Source of the DNA: Methanoregulaceae archaeon
Lineage (GTDB): Archaea > Halobacteriota > Methanomicrobia > Methanomicrobiales > Methanospirillaceae
Direction: 5' to 3'
DNA: 64,000 bases
Assembly: GCA_015660965.1 (NCBI GenBank)
Contig: JACTVG010000002.1
Span: 62,001-126,000 of the forward strand
The notes below the pieces were generated by a model. The model made no database searches, was not told the origin of the DNA, and was given only the letters and a program-made list of their open reading frames with translations. The translations under genes were made by a program, and so were the position numbers. Numbering within the stretch: the first letter of the stretch is position 1; every line of letters begins with the position of its first letter. Below, piece by piece: positions 9,816 to 19,470 of this stretch.

Positions 9816-10730
9816 TTATTTTGTTTTTAGAAGTTTAATTAGGAGCGCTTTTTGGGCGTGCAGTCGATTTTCTGCTTCATCCCAAACGAGACTTCGGTTG
9901 CCATCAATAACTCCATTACTGATTTCTTCACCACGATGCGCAGGTAGGCAATGTAAAACCCAAACATCTTCGGACGCACGTGAAAGAAGGTGTTCATTGA
10001 CCGTATATCCCTTAAATGCACGTAATCTTTCTTCACGTTCATTCTCGTCGCCCATCGAAACCCATGTATCAGTAACAATCACATCTGCATCCTTCACAGC
10101 ATCATCTGGGGAGGGTTCCAATTGAATGAGGCTACCGTTATCTTTCGCCTTTTTGAGGATTGATTTAGAAGGCGTGAAACCTTTGGGACATGCAATTGAT
10201 AACCTAATTCCAGTCAATGCCGATGAGAGAATGAGAGAATTACAGACATTGTTTCCATCACCAACCCATGCAACTCTTAATCCTTGCATAGAACCGAAAT
10301 GTTCCTTTATTGTCATTAGGTCAGCTAAAATCTGACATGGATGTTCCTGATCCGAGAGACCATTTATGACTGGGATGGTTGCATATTTGGCAAATTCCTC
10401 AATTGTGGTATGTTTGAAAGCGCGAATCATCACAGCAGAAACATAGCTCGATGCTACTCTTGCAGTGTCGCGAATTTCCTCCCCTCTATCAATTTGTAAG
10501 TCACGAGTTGAGAGAAAAAGCGCATGTCCTCCTAACTCATTCATACCAACTTCAAAAGAAATATGGGTTCTCGTTGAAGATTTTTCAAAGATCATTGCAA
10601 GACTTTTACCACGAAGAACTTCGGGTAGCTTTCCCTTCTTGCGTAATTTTTTCAGATATATTGCATTAGTGAGTATTTCCGTAAGTTCATCTTTGGTGAT
10701 GTCAAGAATCGACAAAAAATCTTTGTTCAT
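9816..10730 (-). CDS. argF: Ornithine carbamoyltransferase
   Basis: 304 residues from the ATG at 10730, which overlaps the purD stop as ATGA and is preceded by AAGGA. An ATG eight codons upstream lies inside purD. Motifs: [13 protein letters not shown] binds carbamoyl phosphate, [10 protein letters not shown] binds ornithine/carbamoyl phosphate, and [10 protein letters not shown] carries the catalytic Cys. The enzyme makes citrulline from ornithine and carbamoyl phosphate. It is the last gene of a purD-argF unit. Confidence 0.97.
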   Translation of the reverse strand: MNKDFLSILDITKDELTEILTNAIYLKKLRKKGKLPEVLRGKSLAMIFEKSSTRTHISFEVGMNELGGHALFLSTRDLQIDRGEEIRDTARVASSYVSAVMIRAFKHTTIEEFAKYATIPVINGLSDQEHPCQILADLMTIKEHFGSMQGLRVAWVGDGNNVCNSLILSSALTGIRLSIACPKGFTPSKSILKKAKDNGSLIQLEPSPDDAVKDADVIVTDTWVSMGDENEREERLRAFKGYTVNEHLLSRASEDVWVLHCLPAHRGEEISNGVIDGNRSLVWDEAENRLHAQKALLIKLLKTK

Positions 10731-12019
10731 CGCAATTCCTTCATATGATTGCATCTTTTTGTGAGGAGTTCAGCAGTCCCTATATCTCGGCGGTGTCTAA
10801 CCCTTCCTTTTACTGATGATGCCGCTTTTTCAGCTCTTCTCTCAGCTTCTTGAAGATTAGGACCGATACCTACAAAGGCAAGTGTCCGCGAGGTTTGGGT
10901 ATAAAGTTTCCCCCCCTTTTCTTCTACATTCGCATAATAAAGTAATGCTCCATCAGTCTTCCCAATAGTCAGGACATCCCCAACATTTGGTGTATCGGGA
11001 TAACCTTCAGGGACAATATATTTGCAGACAGTAGCCATATTGTCGAATTTAACTTGTGAGGAGGAGAGCAATCCATCAGTAATCCCAACAACAATATCAG
11101 TAAGATTTGATTTTAGTAAAGACAGAACATTCATAGCTTCTGGATCACCAAAACGTGCATTAAACTCGATTACTTTAGGACCATGAGCTGAATTCATGAA
11201 CTGACCGTAAAGAATACCTTTAAAGGGATTTCCAATTTTGCCCATCACTTTTACTACAGAATGCATTATTGCAAGTGCCTTGTCGTAATCAGATTTTGTG
11301 ACAAAGGGTAACATATGATCCGGCATTGAATAAGAACCCATTCCCCCGGTATTTGGTCCAATATCTCCTTCATAAGCACGTTTGTGGTCCTGAACAAGTG
11401 GCATGGGAACAAGATGTGTTCCGTCAACAAAAGCTTGGAGTGTAAATTCTTCTCCAATCAAACGCTCCTCAAGGACCACCTTACCCCTTAATTGTTTGAT
11501 ATATGTAAGAGCCCCGTCACGATCAATTTGCTCACCCATAATTCTCACACCTTTTCCTCCTGTGAGTCCGATTGGTTTTATTGCGAGGTCTCCGGTATAC
11601 TCTTTAATAAATGTTATTGCCTCACCTATGTTATGACAGATACGGTAATGAGGGCAGCCAGCAATGTGGTGGCGTTCCATCATTTCACGGCAGAATCCTT
11701 TGTCGGTTTCCAGTCTCGCCGCTGCACGAGTTGGACCTACACATGCAACACCTTCATTTTCAAGGTTATCGACAATACCTGATTCAAGGGGGGCTTCAGG
11801 TCCAATGAATGCATACTCGACCCCAACTTCTTTTGCAAATTCTACTATCTGAGGGACATTAGTTTCCTTTTGTATGAATGTTTTTGATGCGAGATTAAAG
11901 ATACCCGGATTTTTTTTCGCCATTACTGAAAAGAGCTTGACACCATCTGAGTGACAGAGTGCTTGAGCAATGGCATGTTCTCGTCCACCGCCGCCAACCA
12001 CGAGTATCTTCATATCCAT
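10727..12019 (-). CDS. purD: Phosphoribosylamine--glycine ligase
   Basis: 430 residues, usual GARS length. The N-terminus has [15 protein letters not shown], followed by the ATP-grasp domain with [15 protein letters not shown] and GEEFTLQAF, then [16 protein letters not shown] for metal binding. It makes glycinamide ribonucleotide in purine synthesis. The start may be ATG at 12019 or, two codons later, 12013 (MKILVVGG). It overlaps argF by four bases and lies 26 bases downstream of pyrE on the same strand. Confidence 0.96.
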   Translation of the reverse strand: MDMKILVVGGGGREHAIAQALCHSDGVKLFSVMAKKNPGIFNLASKTFIQKETNVPQIVEFAKEVGVEYAFIGPEAPLESGIVDNLENEGVACVGPTRAAARLETDKGFCREMMERHHIAGCPHYRICHNIGEAITFIKEYTGDLAIKPIGLTGGKGVRIMGEQIDRDGALTYIKQLRGKVVLEERLIGEEFTLQAFVDGTHLVPMPLVQDHKRAYEGDIGPNTGGMGSYSMPDHMLPFVTKSDYDKALAIMHSVVKVMGKIGNPFKGILYGQFMNSAHGPKVIEFNARFGDPEAMNVLSLLKSNLTDIVVGITDGLLSSSQVKFDNMATVCKYIVPEGYPDTPNVGDVLTIGKTDGALLYYANVEEKGGKLYTQTSRTLAFVGIGPNLQEAERRAEKAASSVKGRVRHRRDIGTAELLTKRCNHMKELR

Positions 12020-12045
12020 TAATAAGAGCTTAGCTTAAAAATTCC

Positions 12046-12558
12046 TTATCTCTGCATAAGTTCATGCGCTGTAACCAAAGGAAGAAGACGAACCCCTTGT
12101 TTCTCCAACATCTCCGATGCCCCCTGTTCACGGTCAACTATAGTGACAACACTATCAATATTTGCACCTGCGGCACGTAGAGCTTCAATACCATACAATA
12201 CGGAGCTGCCAGAAGTTGTCACATCTTCGACAAGCAGAACAGATTTGCCCTTAACATCACCAATCACAACATTCTTTTTACCATGATCTTTTTCTGCGCT
12301 CCGAATAATCGCATAAGGCTTGCCACTTTCAAGAGAAACGGCAACAGCGATTGGAACACCACCCACCGCTATACCAGCTACAACATCGAAATCATGGGTT
12401 TTCGTAATGTTTTTTGCGATTTTTGCGAGTAACGAGGGGTTCGTTACTGCAGATTTAACATCGATATAGTAATTGCTATGTGCACCAGAGGCAAGAAAGA
12501 AAGATCCAAATTCAATAGCACGGTGCGCAATGAGATCTCGAGCCAATTTGTTTACCAT
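12046..12558 (-). CDS. pyrE: Orotate phosphoribosyltransferase
   Basis: 170 residues, the compact archaeal form. The PRPP-binding loop VLLVEDVTTSGSS (about residues 109-121) is intact, and the lysine-bearing flexible loop AEKDHGKKN precedes it. It makes OMP from orotate and PRPP. It overlaps the end of the CDP-archaeol synthase gene by seven bases and is followed by purD, giving a nucleotide-synthesis run. Confidence 0.95.
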   Translation of the reverse strand: MVNKLARDLIAHRAIEFGSFFLASGAHSNYYIDVKSAVTNPSLLAKIAKNITKTHDFDVVAGIAVGGVPIAVAVSLESGKPYAIIRSAEKDHGKKNVVIGDVKGKSVLLVEDVTTSGSSVLYGIEALRAAGANIDSVVTIVDREQGASEMLEKQGVRLLPLVTAHELMQR

Positions 12559-13115
12559 GGTACATCTTTCACTCCAATATAATACCCAATAATATTTACC
12601 ACTCTATGTAGGATTGGGGTAATAATTAAAATAAAGAGAAATATGGGTAAATTAACATTCGAAATTAACCATCTGGGATCGATTAATACCATCAAAAATA
12701 TTGCACCCGCGACAAGATCGTATTGATCCGCGATGGGCCATCGTTCACCCCGCTGTTTTCCTAAACGGCGTTTAAAATAACTTTTACATATATCACCCAA
12801 AAGTGCGCCCAAAGCGAGACCAACTATCGATAGAATAGTGTGAACTGGAAGAAAAGTCCAGTGAAATATGTTTGTAAGGTGTATCTGAAGTAAACCAACT
12901 GCAACACCAGTACCAACGCCAATGATGAATCCCCGGTAGGTCTTGCCATCTCCTAAAATCCTTGTTCCATTGGGATATCGTTTACCAAGATCAATTGGTA
13001 CTCCCCCTCCAAACAACGCTGCAATTGGGTTTGGTATATAAGCTGGTAGCATTATCCAGATGGCCGAAAGCAATGGTATTATGAAGGACTCAATACTAAT
13101 AATGTAGCACTCCAA
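12552..13115 (-). CDS. carS: CDP-2,3-bis-(O-geranylgeranyl)-sn-glycerol synthase (CDP-archaeol synthase)
   Basis: Up to 187 residues with five or so membrane segments. The family signature is clear: MLPAYIPNPIAALFGGG, then ILGDGKTYRGF and ALLGDICKSYFKRRLGK with the cytidylyltransferase-like D-x-x-K/R-R pattern. CarS activates unsaturated archaetidic acid with CTP, giving the CDP-lipid that receives polar head groups. The annotated start is a TTG at 13115; homologues usually begin nearer the first hydrophobic stretch, so the true start may be a few codons inside. It is divergent from the tetraether-synthase-like gene at 13193, a lipid pair. Confidence 0.93.
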   Translation of the reverse strand: MECYIISIESFIIPLLSAIWIMLPAYIPNPIAALFGGGVPIDLGKRYPNGTRILGDGKTYRGFIIGVGTGVAVGLLQIHLTNIFHWTFLPVHTILSIVGLALGALLGDICKSYFKRRLGKQRGERWPIADQYDLVAGAIFLMVLIDPRWLISNVNLPIFLFILIITPILHRVVNIIGYYIGVKDVPW

Positions 13116-13192
13116 TACCTCTAATAAACAACAGATATCAACATTAAAGTTACTCTATATGGTTTCATGAAAATGAGTAATGGGGGAAATGG

Positions 13193-14656
13193 ATGTTTAT
13201 TAAAAAAACCAAAACACTCTGCCCCAAATGTAATTCAGTTATACCTGCGGAGATCGTTGAAGAAGAGGGTAAAATCTGGTTGAAGCGTTCATGTAAGGAT
13301 CATGGATCGTTTCGGGACATTTACTGGACCGACCCTATTTTGTATCACCGGTTTGAAAAGTATGAAGCGATTGGCAACGGAATCCAAAACCCTCAAAATA
13401 TTGCCCCTCCTGATAGTTGTCCATCAGCATGTGGATTATGCAACAACCATCACTCCAGCACATTACTTGCTAATATTGATTTAACAAATCGCTGTAACTT
13501 AGATTGCGACTTTTGTTTTGCTAATGCCCGTGCATGTGGGTTCATCTATGAACCAGATTTTGATGAGATCGTTAAGATGATGGAGGTTCTTCGTTCTGAA
13601 AAACCGATACCCACACCGGCAGTTCAGTTCTCAGGTGGAGAACCCACAATGCGTGACGATCTAATCGCTATTATAAAAAAAGCGAAAGAGATGGGTTTCC
13701 CACAGGTCCAGATCGCAACAAACGGTGTACGTATTGCTAAAGATCGTGAATATGCTCAACAGCTCAAAAATGCAGGACTGAGCACGGTCTATCTTCATTT
13801 TGATGGTGTTACTTTAAAGACTAATCCCTTTTTAAAAATGCATACAAAAGCGATCGGAAATATGAAAAATGCTGGACTTGGGTGTATATTGGTTCCAACA
13901 GTAATCCGGGGTAGAAACGATAATCAGCTAGGCCAAATTATCAAATTCGCCGCAGATCATATCGATGTAATTCGGGGTGTTAATTTCCAACCTGTAGCTT
14001 TTACTGGTGCTGCAATTGATGATGATATTAAGAAATTACGCATTACAATTCCTGACGTGCTTGAGGGAATCGAAAAACAGACTTCAGGAGTAATAAAAAA
14101 GGACGATTTCTATCCAGTCCCCTGTGTCCTTCCATTCTCTAATCTTGTTGAAGCGTATACAGGTAAACATCAAGTGAGGTTCACTGCACATCAGCATTGT
14201 GGTGCTGCCACTTATGTTTTTGTCACAAAAGATGGTATTGTTCCAGTAAATCGGATGATTGATGTTGACAGTTTCTTCGAATCGATAGAAACAATGGCTA
14301 AAACTTTGAAAAAGGGTGGCGCGATCAATAAATACAAGGCTCTTATCGAAGGTGTTAAAGCCATGCATGATTCTGTAAAAAAAGGGGAACAAAGCAAAAC
14401 CGCGGAATTCTGGAAACTTCTTGGAAAGACTCTGATAGGACAGAATTTCGATGCGCTTCGCGAATTCCATTGGAATGCATTATTCATTGGCACTATGCAC
14501 TTTATGGATCGTTATAATTACGATTTGGAACGCGTACAACGTTGCTGTATTCATTATGCAACACCTGACGGTCGTTTAATTCCTTTTTGCACTTATAATA
14601 GCGGTCCATTATACCGTGAGCAAATATGGAAACAGTTTGCAAAATCTAAAAATTAA
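13193..14656 (+). CDS. tes: Radical SAM protein, probable tetraether lipid synthase (Tes)
   Basis: 487 residues. The N-terminus has a rubredoxin-like pair C10-x2-C13 with C34 in CKDHG, then a second cysteine/histidine cluster CPSACGLCNNHH (residues 76-87). The radical SAM triplet follows as CNLDCDFC (C101, C105, C108), with SGGEPTMRDDL for SAM binding. More cysteines lie near the C-terminus (CVLP, HQHC, RCCIHY, PFCTY). This multi-cluster layout matches Tes, which joins two archaeol chains tail-to-tail to give GDGT tetraether lipids. It lies divergent from carS, 77 bases apart, supporting a lipid role. The family also includes related radical SAM enzymes (MJ0619-like), so function is strongly suggested but not proven. 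Confidence 0.75.
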   Translation: MFIKKTKTLCPKCNSVIPAEIVEEEGKIWLKRSCKDHGSFRDIYWTDPILYHRFEKYEAIGNGIQNPQNIAPPDSCPSACGLCNNHHSSTLLANIDLTNRCNLDCDFCFANARACGFIYEPDFDEIVKMMEVLRSEKPIPTPAVQFSGGEPTMRDDLIAIIKKAKEMGFPQVQIATNGVRIAKDREYAQQLKNAGLSTVYLHFDGVTLKTNPFLKMHTKAIGNMKNAGLGCILVPTVIRGRNDNQLGQIIKFAADHIDVIRGVNFQPVAFTGAAIDDDIKKLRITIPDVLEGIEKQTSGVIKKDDFYPVPCVLPFSNLVEAYTGKHQVRFTAHQHCGAATYVFVTKDGIVPVNRMIDVDSFFESIETMAKTLKKGGAINKYKALIEGVKAMHDSVKKGEQSKTAEFWKLLGKTLIGQNFDALREFHWNALFIGTMHFMDRYNYDLERVQRCCIHYATPDGRLIPFCTYNSGPLYREQIWKQFAKSKN

Positions 14657-14679
14657 TTATTTTTTTCAACTAACTTAAA

Positions 14680-15615
14680 TCAAGGGAATGGAAGTTTGAT
14701 CGTTGTACCATGTTGCAATGCGATTTTTGCGATTGCAAGATCTTGAATTGCAAGTCCTGTAGAATCAAAAATCGTGATTTCATCTGAAGATTCTCGCTTC
14801 TTTCTCCCAATGACTATTTCACCAAGAGTTCCTGAAATCTCAGATTGACTAAATAAACCATGACTAATAGGTACATTAATCTCGCCCGAATGAATGGCCT
14901 GGATAGGATCATCTACAAAGACACGTGAACGTTTTAATAGAGCAGGTGCAAGTTCTTCCTTCCCTGGTGCATCGGCGCCAATTGCATTTATATGGGTGCC
15001 TTCATGGATCCACTCATTCATTACAATGGGGACTCGTGATGGGGTAGTCGTGACCAATACATTGCAATCGCACACATTTTCTATTGACATAGCATGGCAG
15101 GGGAATTCCATAAATCGATCTGCGAAATGTCTTATATGTTCTGAACTTCGGCTCCAGATCTTTATTTCTGTAATCGTTAGTTCTTGACGAATTGCTTTAA
15201 CTTGAGCTTCTGCTTGTCTTCCGGTCCCAATCACACCAAGAATCACCTCTTTTTTTGGTGAAAGATATTTACATGCAATAGCACCAGCAGCCCCTGTCCG
15301 CATATCAGTCAATCGTGTCGCGTTAATAATTGCAATTGGTTGACCAGTAGGTATATCGAGGATGATTGTTAGTGCCATTACTGTGGGTAATCCTTTTAAT
15401 GGATTATTCGGATGAACATTGACAATTTTAACTCCTGCGATTGAAAGTGAGGGAAGATAAGCAGGCATTGTGCGGAAGTCTCCATCAGGAAGCGTGATAT
15501 ATACTTTTGGCGGCATTTGTACGAGTCCTTTCCCATGATCAGCAAATGCAGCTTCAACTGCGCGATTGACCTGTTTAAGATCGAGTCCCATATCAGTATC
15601 TGTAAGATATTGCAT
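14680..15615 (-). CDS. Alanine dehydrogenase / ornithine cyclodeaminase family protein
   Basis: 311 residues, usual length. The Rossmann fold carries VIGTGRQAEAQV (about residues 139-150), and the substrate-side motif DMRTGAAGAIACKYL precedes it. FVDDP and DSTGLAIQDLA near the C-terminus are family markers. Archaeal members act as NAD-dependent alanine dehydrogenases; others convert ornithine to proline or reduce imino acids. The substrate cannot be decided from sequence. It converges with the radical SAM gene and is not obviously operonic. Confidence 0.88.
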   Translation of the reverse strand: MQYLTDTDMGLDLKQVNRAVEAAFADHGKGLVQMPPKVYITLPDGDFRTMPAYLPSLSIAGVKIVNVHPNNPLKGLPTVMALTIILDIPTGQPIAIINATRLTDMRTGAAGAIACKYLSPKKEVILGVIGTGRQAEAQVKAIRQELTITEIKIWSRSSEHIRHFADRFMEFPCHAMSIENVCDCNVLVTTTPSRVPIVMNEWIHEGTHINAIGADAPGKEELAPALLKRSRVFVDDPIQAIHSGEINVPISHGLFSQSEISGTLGEIVIGRKKRESSDEITIFDSTGLAIQDLAIAKIALQHGTTIKLPFP

Positions 15616-15729
15616 ATGTGCGATTATCGATGTTCATACAATTTTAATAATGTGGTTGTGAACCAACTGCAGAAACTTACTATAATAAAACCATCTGATT
15701 ATAATTGAAAAAAAAGCAAATCTCTCAAA

Positions 15730-16011
15730 TTATGAAGATTCCATTTCTTTGAATGCTTTATCTGCAAGCTCTTTCATTCTGGCGGATATTCTACTTGATG
15801 AAGTGTAATCTACGTCTTTCATCGCATTTGCGATTTCATTTCCTAAAACAAAGATTGCGTATTTATGCTCCAATTTACTCTTATGTTGTTGAGATGGTGA
15901 AATTTTCAATGCAGAATATTGAGAAAATTTGAGGTTTGGATTGATGGACTCAAGGTAGATTTTGACACCGTAAAGCATCTGATGAAGCTGTATTAATTCA
16001 TCTTTGTGCAT
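15730..16011 (-). CDS. UPF0058 family protein
   Basis: 93 residues, all-alpha in appearance. It opens with MHKDELIQLHQMLYGVKIYLE and continues with KLEHKYAIFVLGNEIANAM, the pattern of the archaeal UPF0058 family, whose function is unknown. His residues near the N-terminus could bind metal. It lies just downstream of dnaG on the same strand (60-base gap), so it may be co-transcribed. Confidence 0.8.
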   Translation of the reverse strand: MHKDELIQLHQMLYGVKIYLESINPNLKFSQYSALKISPSQQHKSKLEHKYAIFVLGNEIANAMKDVDYTSSSRISARMKELADKAFKEMESS

Positions 16012-16071
16012 TTTACCACATCCAACGTGTATCGTAGTTTCGGTGAAGATATATAACTTCCTTGGGCGGGA

Positions 16072-17304
16072 TTATGAACCTATTTTCATTAATTTAATGT
16101 TTAAAGGACGCTTTATAATTCCCTTAAAATCTCGAGCTGCCACATATTCGAATCCTTTAGTCACGAGACGATCAAGAAGTTTTTGATCAATAGATCTATC
16201 AACGACAAGTCCACTAACTGTGGTATCGACATTTTCAATGACTTTTTCAATTTCATCAAATTTTGCCTCCCGAACAACTGCAAGGTCTGCAGAAAGGAAT
16301 CGAGCTATTTGGTGGCCTCTGACATCATCAATATGATCCCTCAGAGTTTGTGGAATTCGTAGAGATCCTTCTCGTGACCTCTTCGAATGAAACGCTGTTT
16401 TTCCACTTCTCTCTAAAGATTCCTCCTCATTTATGCCTTTAGTTGATCTTAAACCCAGTGGTAATTCAGCACTATCTTCAAAATACTGCTCTCGCACATA
16501 TTCAACAGGCACTTTATTTCGCAAAGTTTTGATAACTTCTTTCCGTGTCATGTCTTCAACACTTTTGTTACGTGGAGAAAATGCGACGAAATCTATGTCT
16601 GCGACCTGTAAAAGCTCGCGCAGAATTAGTTCCCCCCCCCGATCTCCATCAAAAAATGCAGTAGCCGTCTTTTTTTCACTGAGCTCAATAACAGTTTTTG
16701 GGATATTTGTTCCTTCGACTGCAATAGCGTTCTTGATCCCATATCTTAAGAGATTAAGAACATCCGCCCTACCTTCGACAATAATAATTGCATCTGAATC
16801 AAGGACATTAGGACCCGCAGCTATTTTCTCCTCACCAATAGATCCGATCTTCTCGATGCGGAGACTTTGCCGCACATCATCAAGGAGTTCATTACTATCG
16901 ATAGTTCCATCATCAAACCGTTCGATAAGGATCGCCTTTGCACGATCTACAATTTTCCGACGCTTACTAACACGAATATCATCAATTGATTCAACAATTA
17001 CATGGGCAACGCATGGTCCAATACGATCAATTGTCTCCAAAGAAGCGGCAAGGATGGCTGTCTCCGCTCGATCAAGGGAGGTTGATATCAGGATTTCTCC
17101 TGTAGTTTTTCCTTCCTTGCTTGCTATTTGGACGTCGATACGTCCAACACGTCCAGTCCGCTGAAGATCACGCAGGTCAAGGTCTTCGCCGAGTAATCCC
17201 TCAGTTTGCCCAAATATGGCACCTACAACGTCAGGTTTCTCGACCACCCCATCTGCTGTAATTTTGATGTGAATAAGGTACTTAGTAGTATCTGGTGAAT
17301 ACAA
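16072..17304 (-). CDS. dnaG: DNA primase DnaG (archaeal, TOPRIM domain)
   Basis: 410 residues. It starts with a TTG at 17304, giving [19 protein letters not shown], the conserved archaeal DnaG N-terminus; GGGGTG lies six bases upstream. The TOPRIM domain is at about residues 170-260 with [17 protein letters not shown] and [10 protein letters not shown] for metal binding. Archaeal DnaG is found with the exosome and can prime in vitro. The coding sequence holds a run of nine G on the coding strand (plus-strand C run at 16632-16640) inside the metal-binding motif, a potential slippage site. The neighbours UPF0058 and UPF0235 lie on the same strand. Confidence 0.96.
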   Translation of the reverse strand: MYSPDTTKYLIHIKITADGVVEKPDVVGAIFGQTEGLLGEDLDLRDLQRTGRVGRIDVQIASKEGKTTGEILISTSLDRAETAILAASLETIDRIGPCVAHVIVESIDDIRVSKRRKIVDRAKAILIERFDDGTIDSNELLDDVRQSLRIEKIGSIGEEKIAAGPNVLDSDAIIIVEGRADVLNLLRYGIKNAIAVEGTNIPKTVIELSEKKTATAFFDGDRGGELILRELLQVADIDFVAFSPRNKSVEDMTRKEVIKTLRNKVPVEYVREQYFEDSAELPLGLRSTKGINEEESLERSGKTAFHSKRSREGSLRIPQTLRDHIDDVRGHQIARFLSADLAVVREAKFDEIEKVIENVDTTVSGLVVDRSIDQKLLDRLVTKGFEYVAARDFKGIIKRPLNIKLMKIGS

Positions 17305-17424
17305 GTAAACGCACCCCCATGCATCATGCTAGAAATGATTTGCTTGATCATAGGTACAAATTATATATAATCGTCAAAATTACTTAAAGGATAGGTTTAT
17401 TCATACTCCTGAATGAACGCATTT

Positions 17425-17739
17425 TTACTTTTTGGATAGGATACAAGGAATAACATCAATTGATTTTAACCCTTTAATAAGAACCCGTTTTATTGGGGAT
17501 GTTAAACCACTTTGAATTTGGAGTTTGTTTACGGGATGATCAAGAGTTTTTGCAATGAGGGTTATAACAGCTTTGTTCGCCCGGCCTTCCATTGCAGGAG
17601 CGGTAACTCTACATCCTATTGTTTTTCTCCATGGATTGAATCCTGCCGGAAATAGATCCCGTTTGCTACCTGTTGTAACTTCAACAGTAATGATTACACC
17701 AAGATCATTGTCAATCAATGCATCAGAAATGGATGGCAC
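17425..17739 (-). CDS. UPF0235/DUF167 (YggU-like) family protein
   Basis: 104 residues. The central pattern IGCRVTAPAMEGRANKAVITLIAK, cut here, is the UPF0235 signature: RVTAPAMEGRANKAV followed by a helix. The C-terminal part runs LQIQSGLTSPIKRVLIKGL. Function unknown; a small alpha/beta fold. A GTG start at 17739 is preceded by GGTG. It lies between dnaG and the structured segment that follows pyrC. Confidence 0.88.
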   Translation of the reverse strand: MPSISDALIDNDLGVIITVEVTTGSKRDLFPAGFNPWRKTIGCRVTAPAMEGRANKAVITLIAKTLDHPVNKLQIQSGLTSPIKRVLIKGLKSIDVIPCILSKK

Positions 17740-17770
17740 AGTGCACCTATTAACAAATAAAGGGAATGTC

Positions 17771-17939
17771 GCCCGGCATTAACACACGTGGTTCATATGT
17801 GGCATGTTGCCTTCCATCACTCGTGATTTACCCTCTGCCGGGCAGTGCCTGTCGCACTACCGGGTTGTCCCATGGATCATATCTAGGCATCTGCCAATCA
17901 ATCACCTGGGGACCTATGGAAGTGCTATATCGGCACCAT
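17771..17939. ncRNA. Candidate structured RNA or regulatory element (unidentified)
   Basis: The stretch between pyrC and the UPF0235 gene (17740-18006) is visibly richer in G+C than the other spacers here and is packed with paired segments. An 8-base stem GCCCGGCA (17771-17778)/TGCCGGGC (17836-17843) encloses GGCA/TGCC (17801-17811) and ATCAC/GTGAT (17816-17827). Next come AGTGC/GCACT (17844-17858) flanked by CCGG/CCGG, then GTCCC/GGGAC (17867-17913) around GGC/GCC. Last is ATG+GTGC/GCAC+CAT (17916-17939). The strand is not resolved; flanking genes run minus. I do not see the conserved cores of RNase P RNA or SRP RNA, and it is not a tRNA. Confidence 0.4.
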
Positions 17940-18006
17940 TTCACGTCTGAGGTTTCGATATTTAATATTTTGGGAAGACGATTGTTGAACCCGAAATCGA
18001 TACATA

Positions 18007-19263
18007 TTATTGTGAGTATCCACTGCCAGGAAACCATCGTGGTAAACCCTTTATAAAGTCGCCATCTTGATAAACGGTCACACCATCCATTAAAACAAAT
18101 TCAGGAAATACTGCCATTTGGTCCTCATATGGTGTCCAACCACATTTACTATGAAGAATATCTGCGCTAATTCGAACGGGTGATTTATGATAAAAAGCAA
18201 AGTCTGCACGGTCACCGACATTGAAACCTGCACTCTGAATACCGAGTAAAACAGCAGGATTTGTAGATGTTTTTTCGATAACGGATCTTATTGATATTTT
18301 CTTTTCAAGTACTTTGTTGACGAGCATTGGTACCATTGTTTCAACACCGGGAATCCCACTAGGAGCATCACAAAATGGTATTTGTTTATCATTAATTGTA
18401 TGAGGGGCATGATCCGATGCAATTACATCGATTTGGCTCCATCGTTTCCAGAGTGCTATGCGTTCACGTTCTGTGCGTAGAGGAGGGTTTACTTTTCCGA
18501 AAGTATTTTTGGGGTCAAAGTTTTCACATGAGAGAAAAAGGTGGTGTGGTGCTACTTCAACCGAACCCATCGCTAAATCTATTGAATCAGCACTTGAAAG
18601 ATGGCAGAAATGAACTCGACAATTTTTCTGATTACAGCGGTTTACCTCAGAGACTGCTAATGCTTCACCATGAACTGACCGTGCCTCATTATGTGAAATG
18701 AGATTGTAGTCTGGAATTGGAGAGATTTTCTCTGCATGAATTGTCACAAGCGCCCCAAGTGTGCTAATTCTTGAAAAAACTTTCTTGAGCAATGCCACTC
18801 CGATTGCATCTCCATAACTGGATGGAGCAAAGAAAATTTCTCCAAAAGCAAGTGCCCCCGTCTTCCACATCGATTCAAATGGGGTATGTTCTGCCACCCC
18901 ACTATTAATTGAAAAATGACACAGAGAATTTGCCTGCGCATCTTTAACTCTCTCAATAAATATTGATGGGGTAGCTATCGGTGGGATGGTGTTGGGTTGA
19001 TCAACAACAAGGGTTACTCCTCCTGCAAGGGCGCTTTTACTACCGCTATTCCAATCTTCTTTTGATGATTGAAATCCCCCGCGCATATGCACATGCATAT
19101 CAATCGCAGCTGGAATTACAAGATAATTTGAGCAATCAATGATTTGGTCAGATAAAAGTCCTGCACCGATATGCTTTACGATCCCCTTCGTAATTGAAAC
19201 GTCTACAACACGACTGTCAGGCAATTTAACGTCTTTCAAAACAATGGAGGCGCTGGCAGTCAT
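18007..19263 (-). CDS. pyrC: Dihydroorotase
   Basis: 418 residues, type I-length. The metal-binding DMHVHMRGG (about residues 54-62), HAEK at mid-protein, FCHLSSADSIDLA, and SDHAPHT with the catalytic Asp are all present. It cyclises carbamoyl aspartate in pyrimidine synthesis. The start ATG at 19263 has a TATA-like attatata about 25 bases before it on the minus strand, so the message is probably leaderless. It is followed downstream by the structured spacer. Confidence 0.95.
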   Translation of the reverse strand: MTASASIVLKDVKLPDSRVVDVSITKGIVKHIGAGLLSDQIIDCSNYLVIPAAIDMHVHMRGGFQSSKEDWNSGSKSALAGGVTLVVDQPNTIPPIATPSIFIERVKDAQANSLCHFSINSGVAEHTPFESMWKTGALAFGEIFFAPSSYGDAIGVALLKKVFSRISTLGALVTIHAEKISPIPDYNLISHNEARSVHGEALAVSEVNRCNQKNCRVHFCHLSSADSIDLAMGSVEVAPHHLFLSCENFDPKNTFGKVNPPLRTERERIALWKRWSQIDVIASDHAPHTINDKQIPFCDAPSGIPGVETMVPMLVNKVLEKKISIRSVIEKTSTNPAVLLGIQSAGFNVGDRADFAFYHKSPVRISADILHSKCGWTPYEDQMAVFPEFVLMDGVTVYQDGDFIKGLPRWFPGSGYSQ

Positions 19264-19284
19264 TACACCATTATTTTGCGCGTT

Positions 19285-19292
19285 ATTATATA
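19285..19292 (-). promoter_or_regulatory. TATA-box promoter for pyrC
   Basis: On the minus strand this reads TATATAAT and is centred about 25 bases before the pyrC ATG at 19263. That distance puts the predicted transcription start at the start codon. No ribosome-binding site is visible before the ATG. Confidence 0.5.
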
Positions 19293-19470
19293 GGAATAAT
19301 GCTGGAAATTGATTAATAGATACTGATACATTTATTAACGTCGTTTGAAATAAACAAGATTAAGTACGATATTTTTAATAAGTGCAATTAAATGTACTTG
19401 TATTCTGGTAAGAGAGATCTACAAATTTCGTTCCTCTTGCCCTTTACCTATCTCTGTAGTGAGGTGAAAA

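Noticed and set aside
16433-17164. Long plus-strand open frame (243 codons)
   Set aside because: Lies wholly antisense to the well-conserved dnaG gene; its composition reflects dnaG codon bias.
17828-18037. Minus-strand open frame of 69 codons between pyrC and the UPF0235 gene
   Set aside because: It starts inside pyrC in another frame, has no ribosome-binding site and overlaps the strongly paired segment; the proline/tryptophan-rich end is more likely a by-product of the paired sequence.
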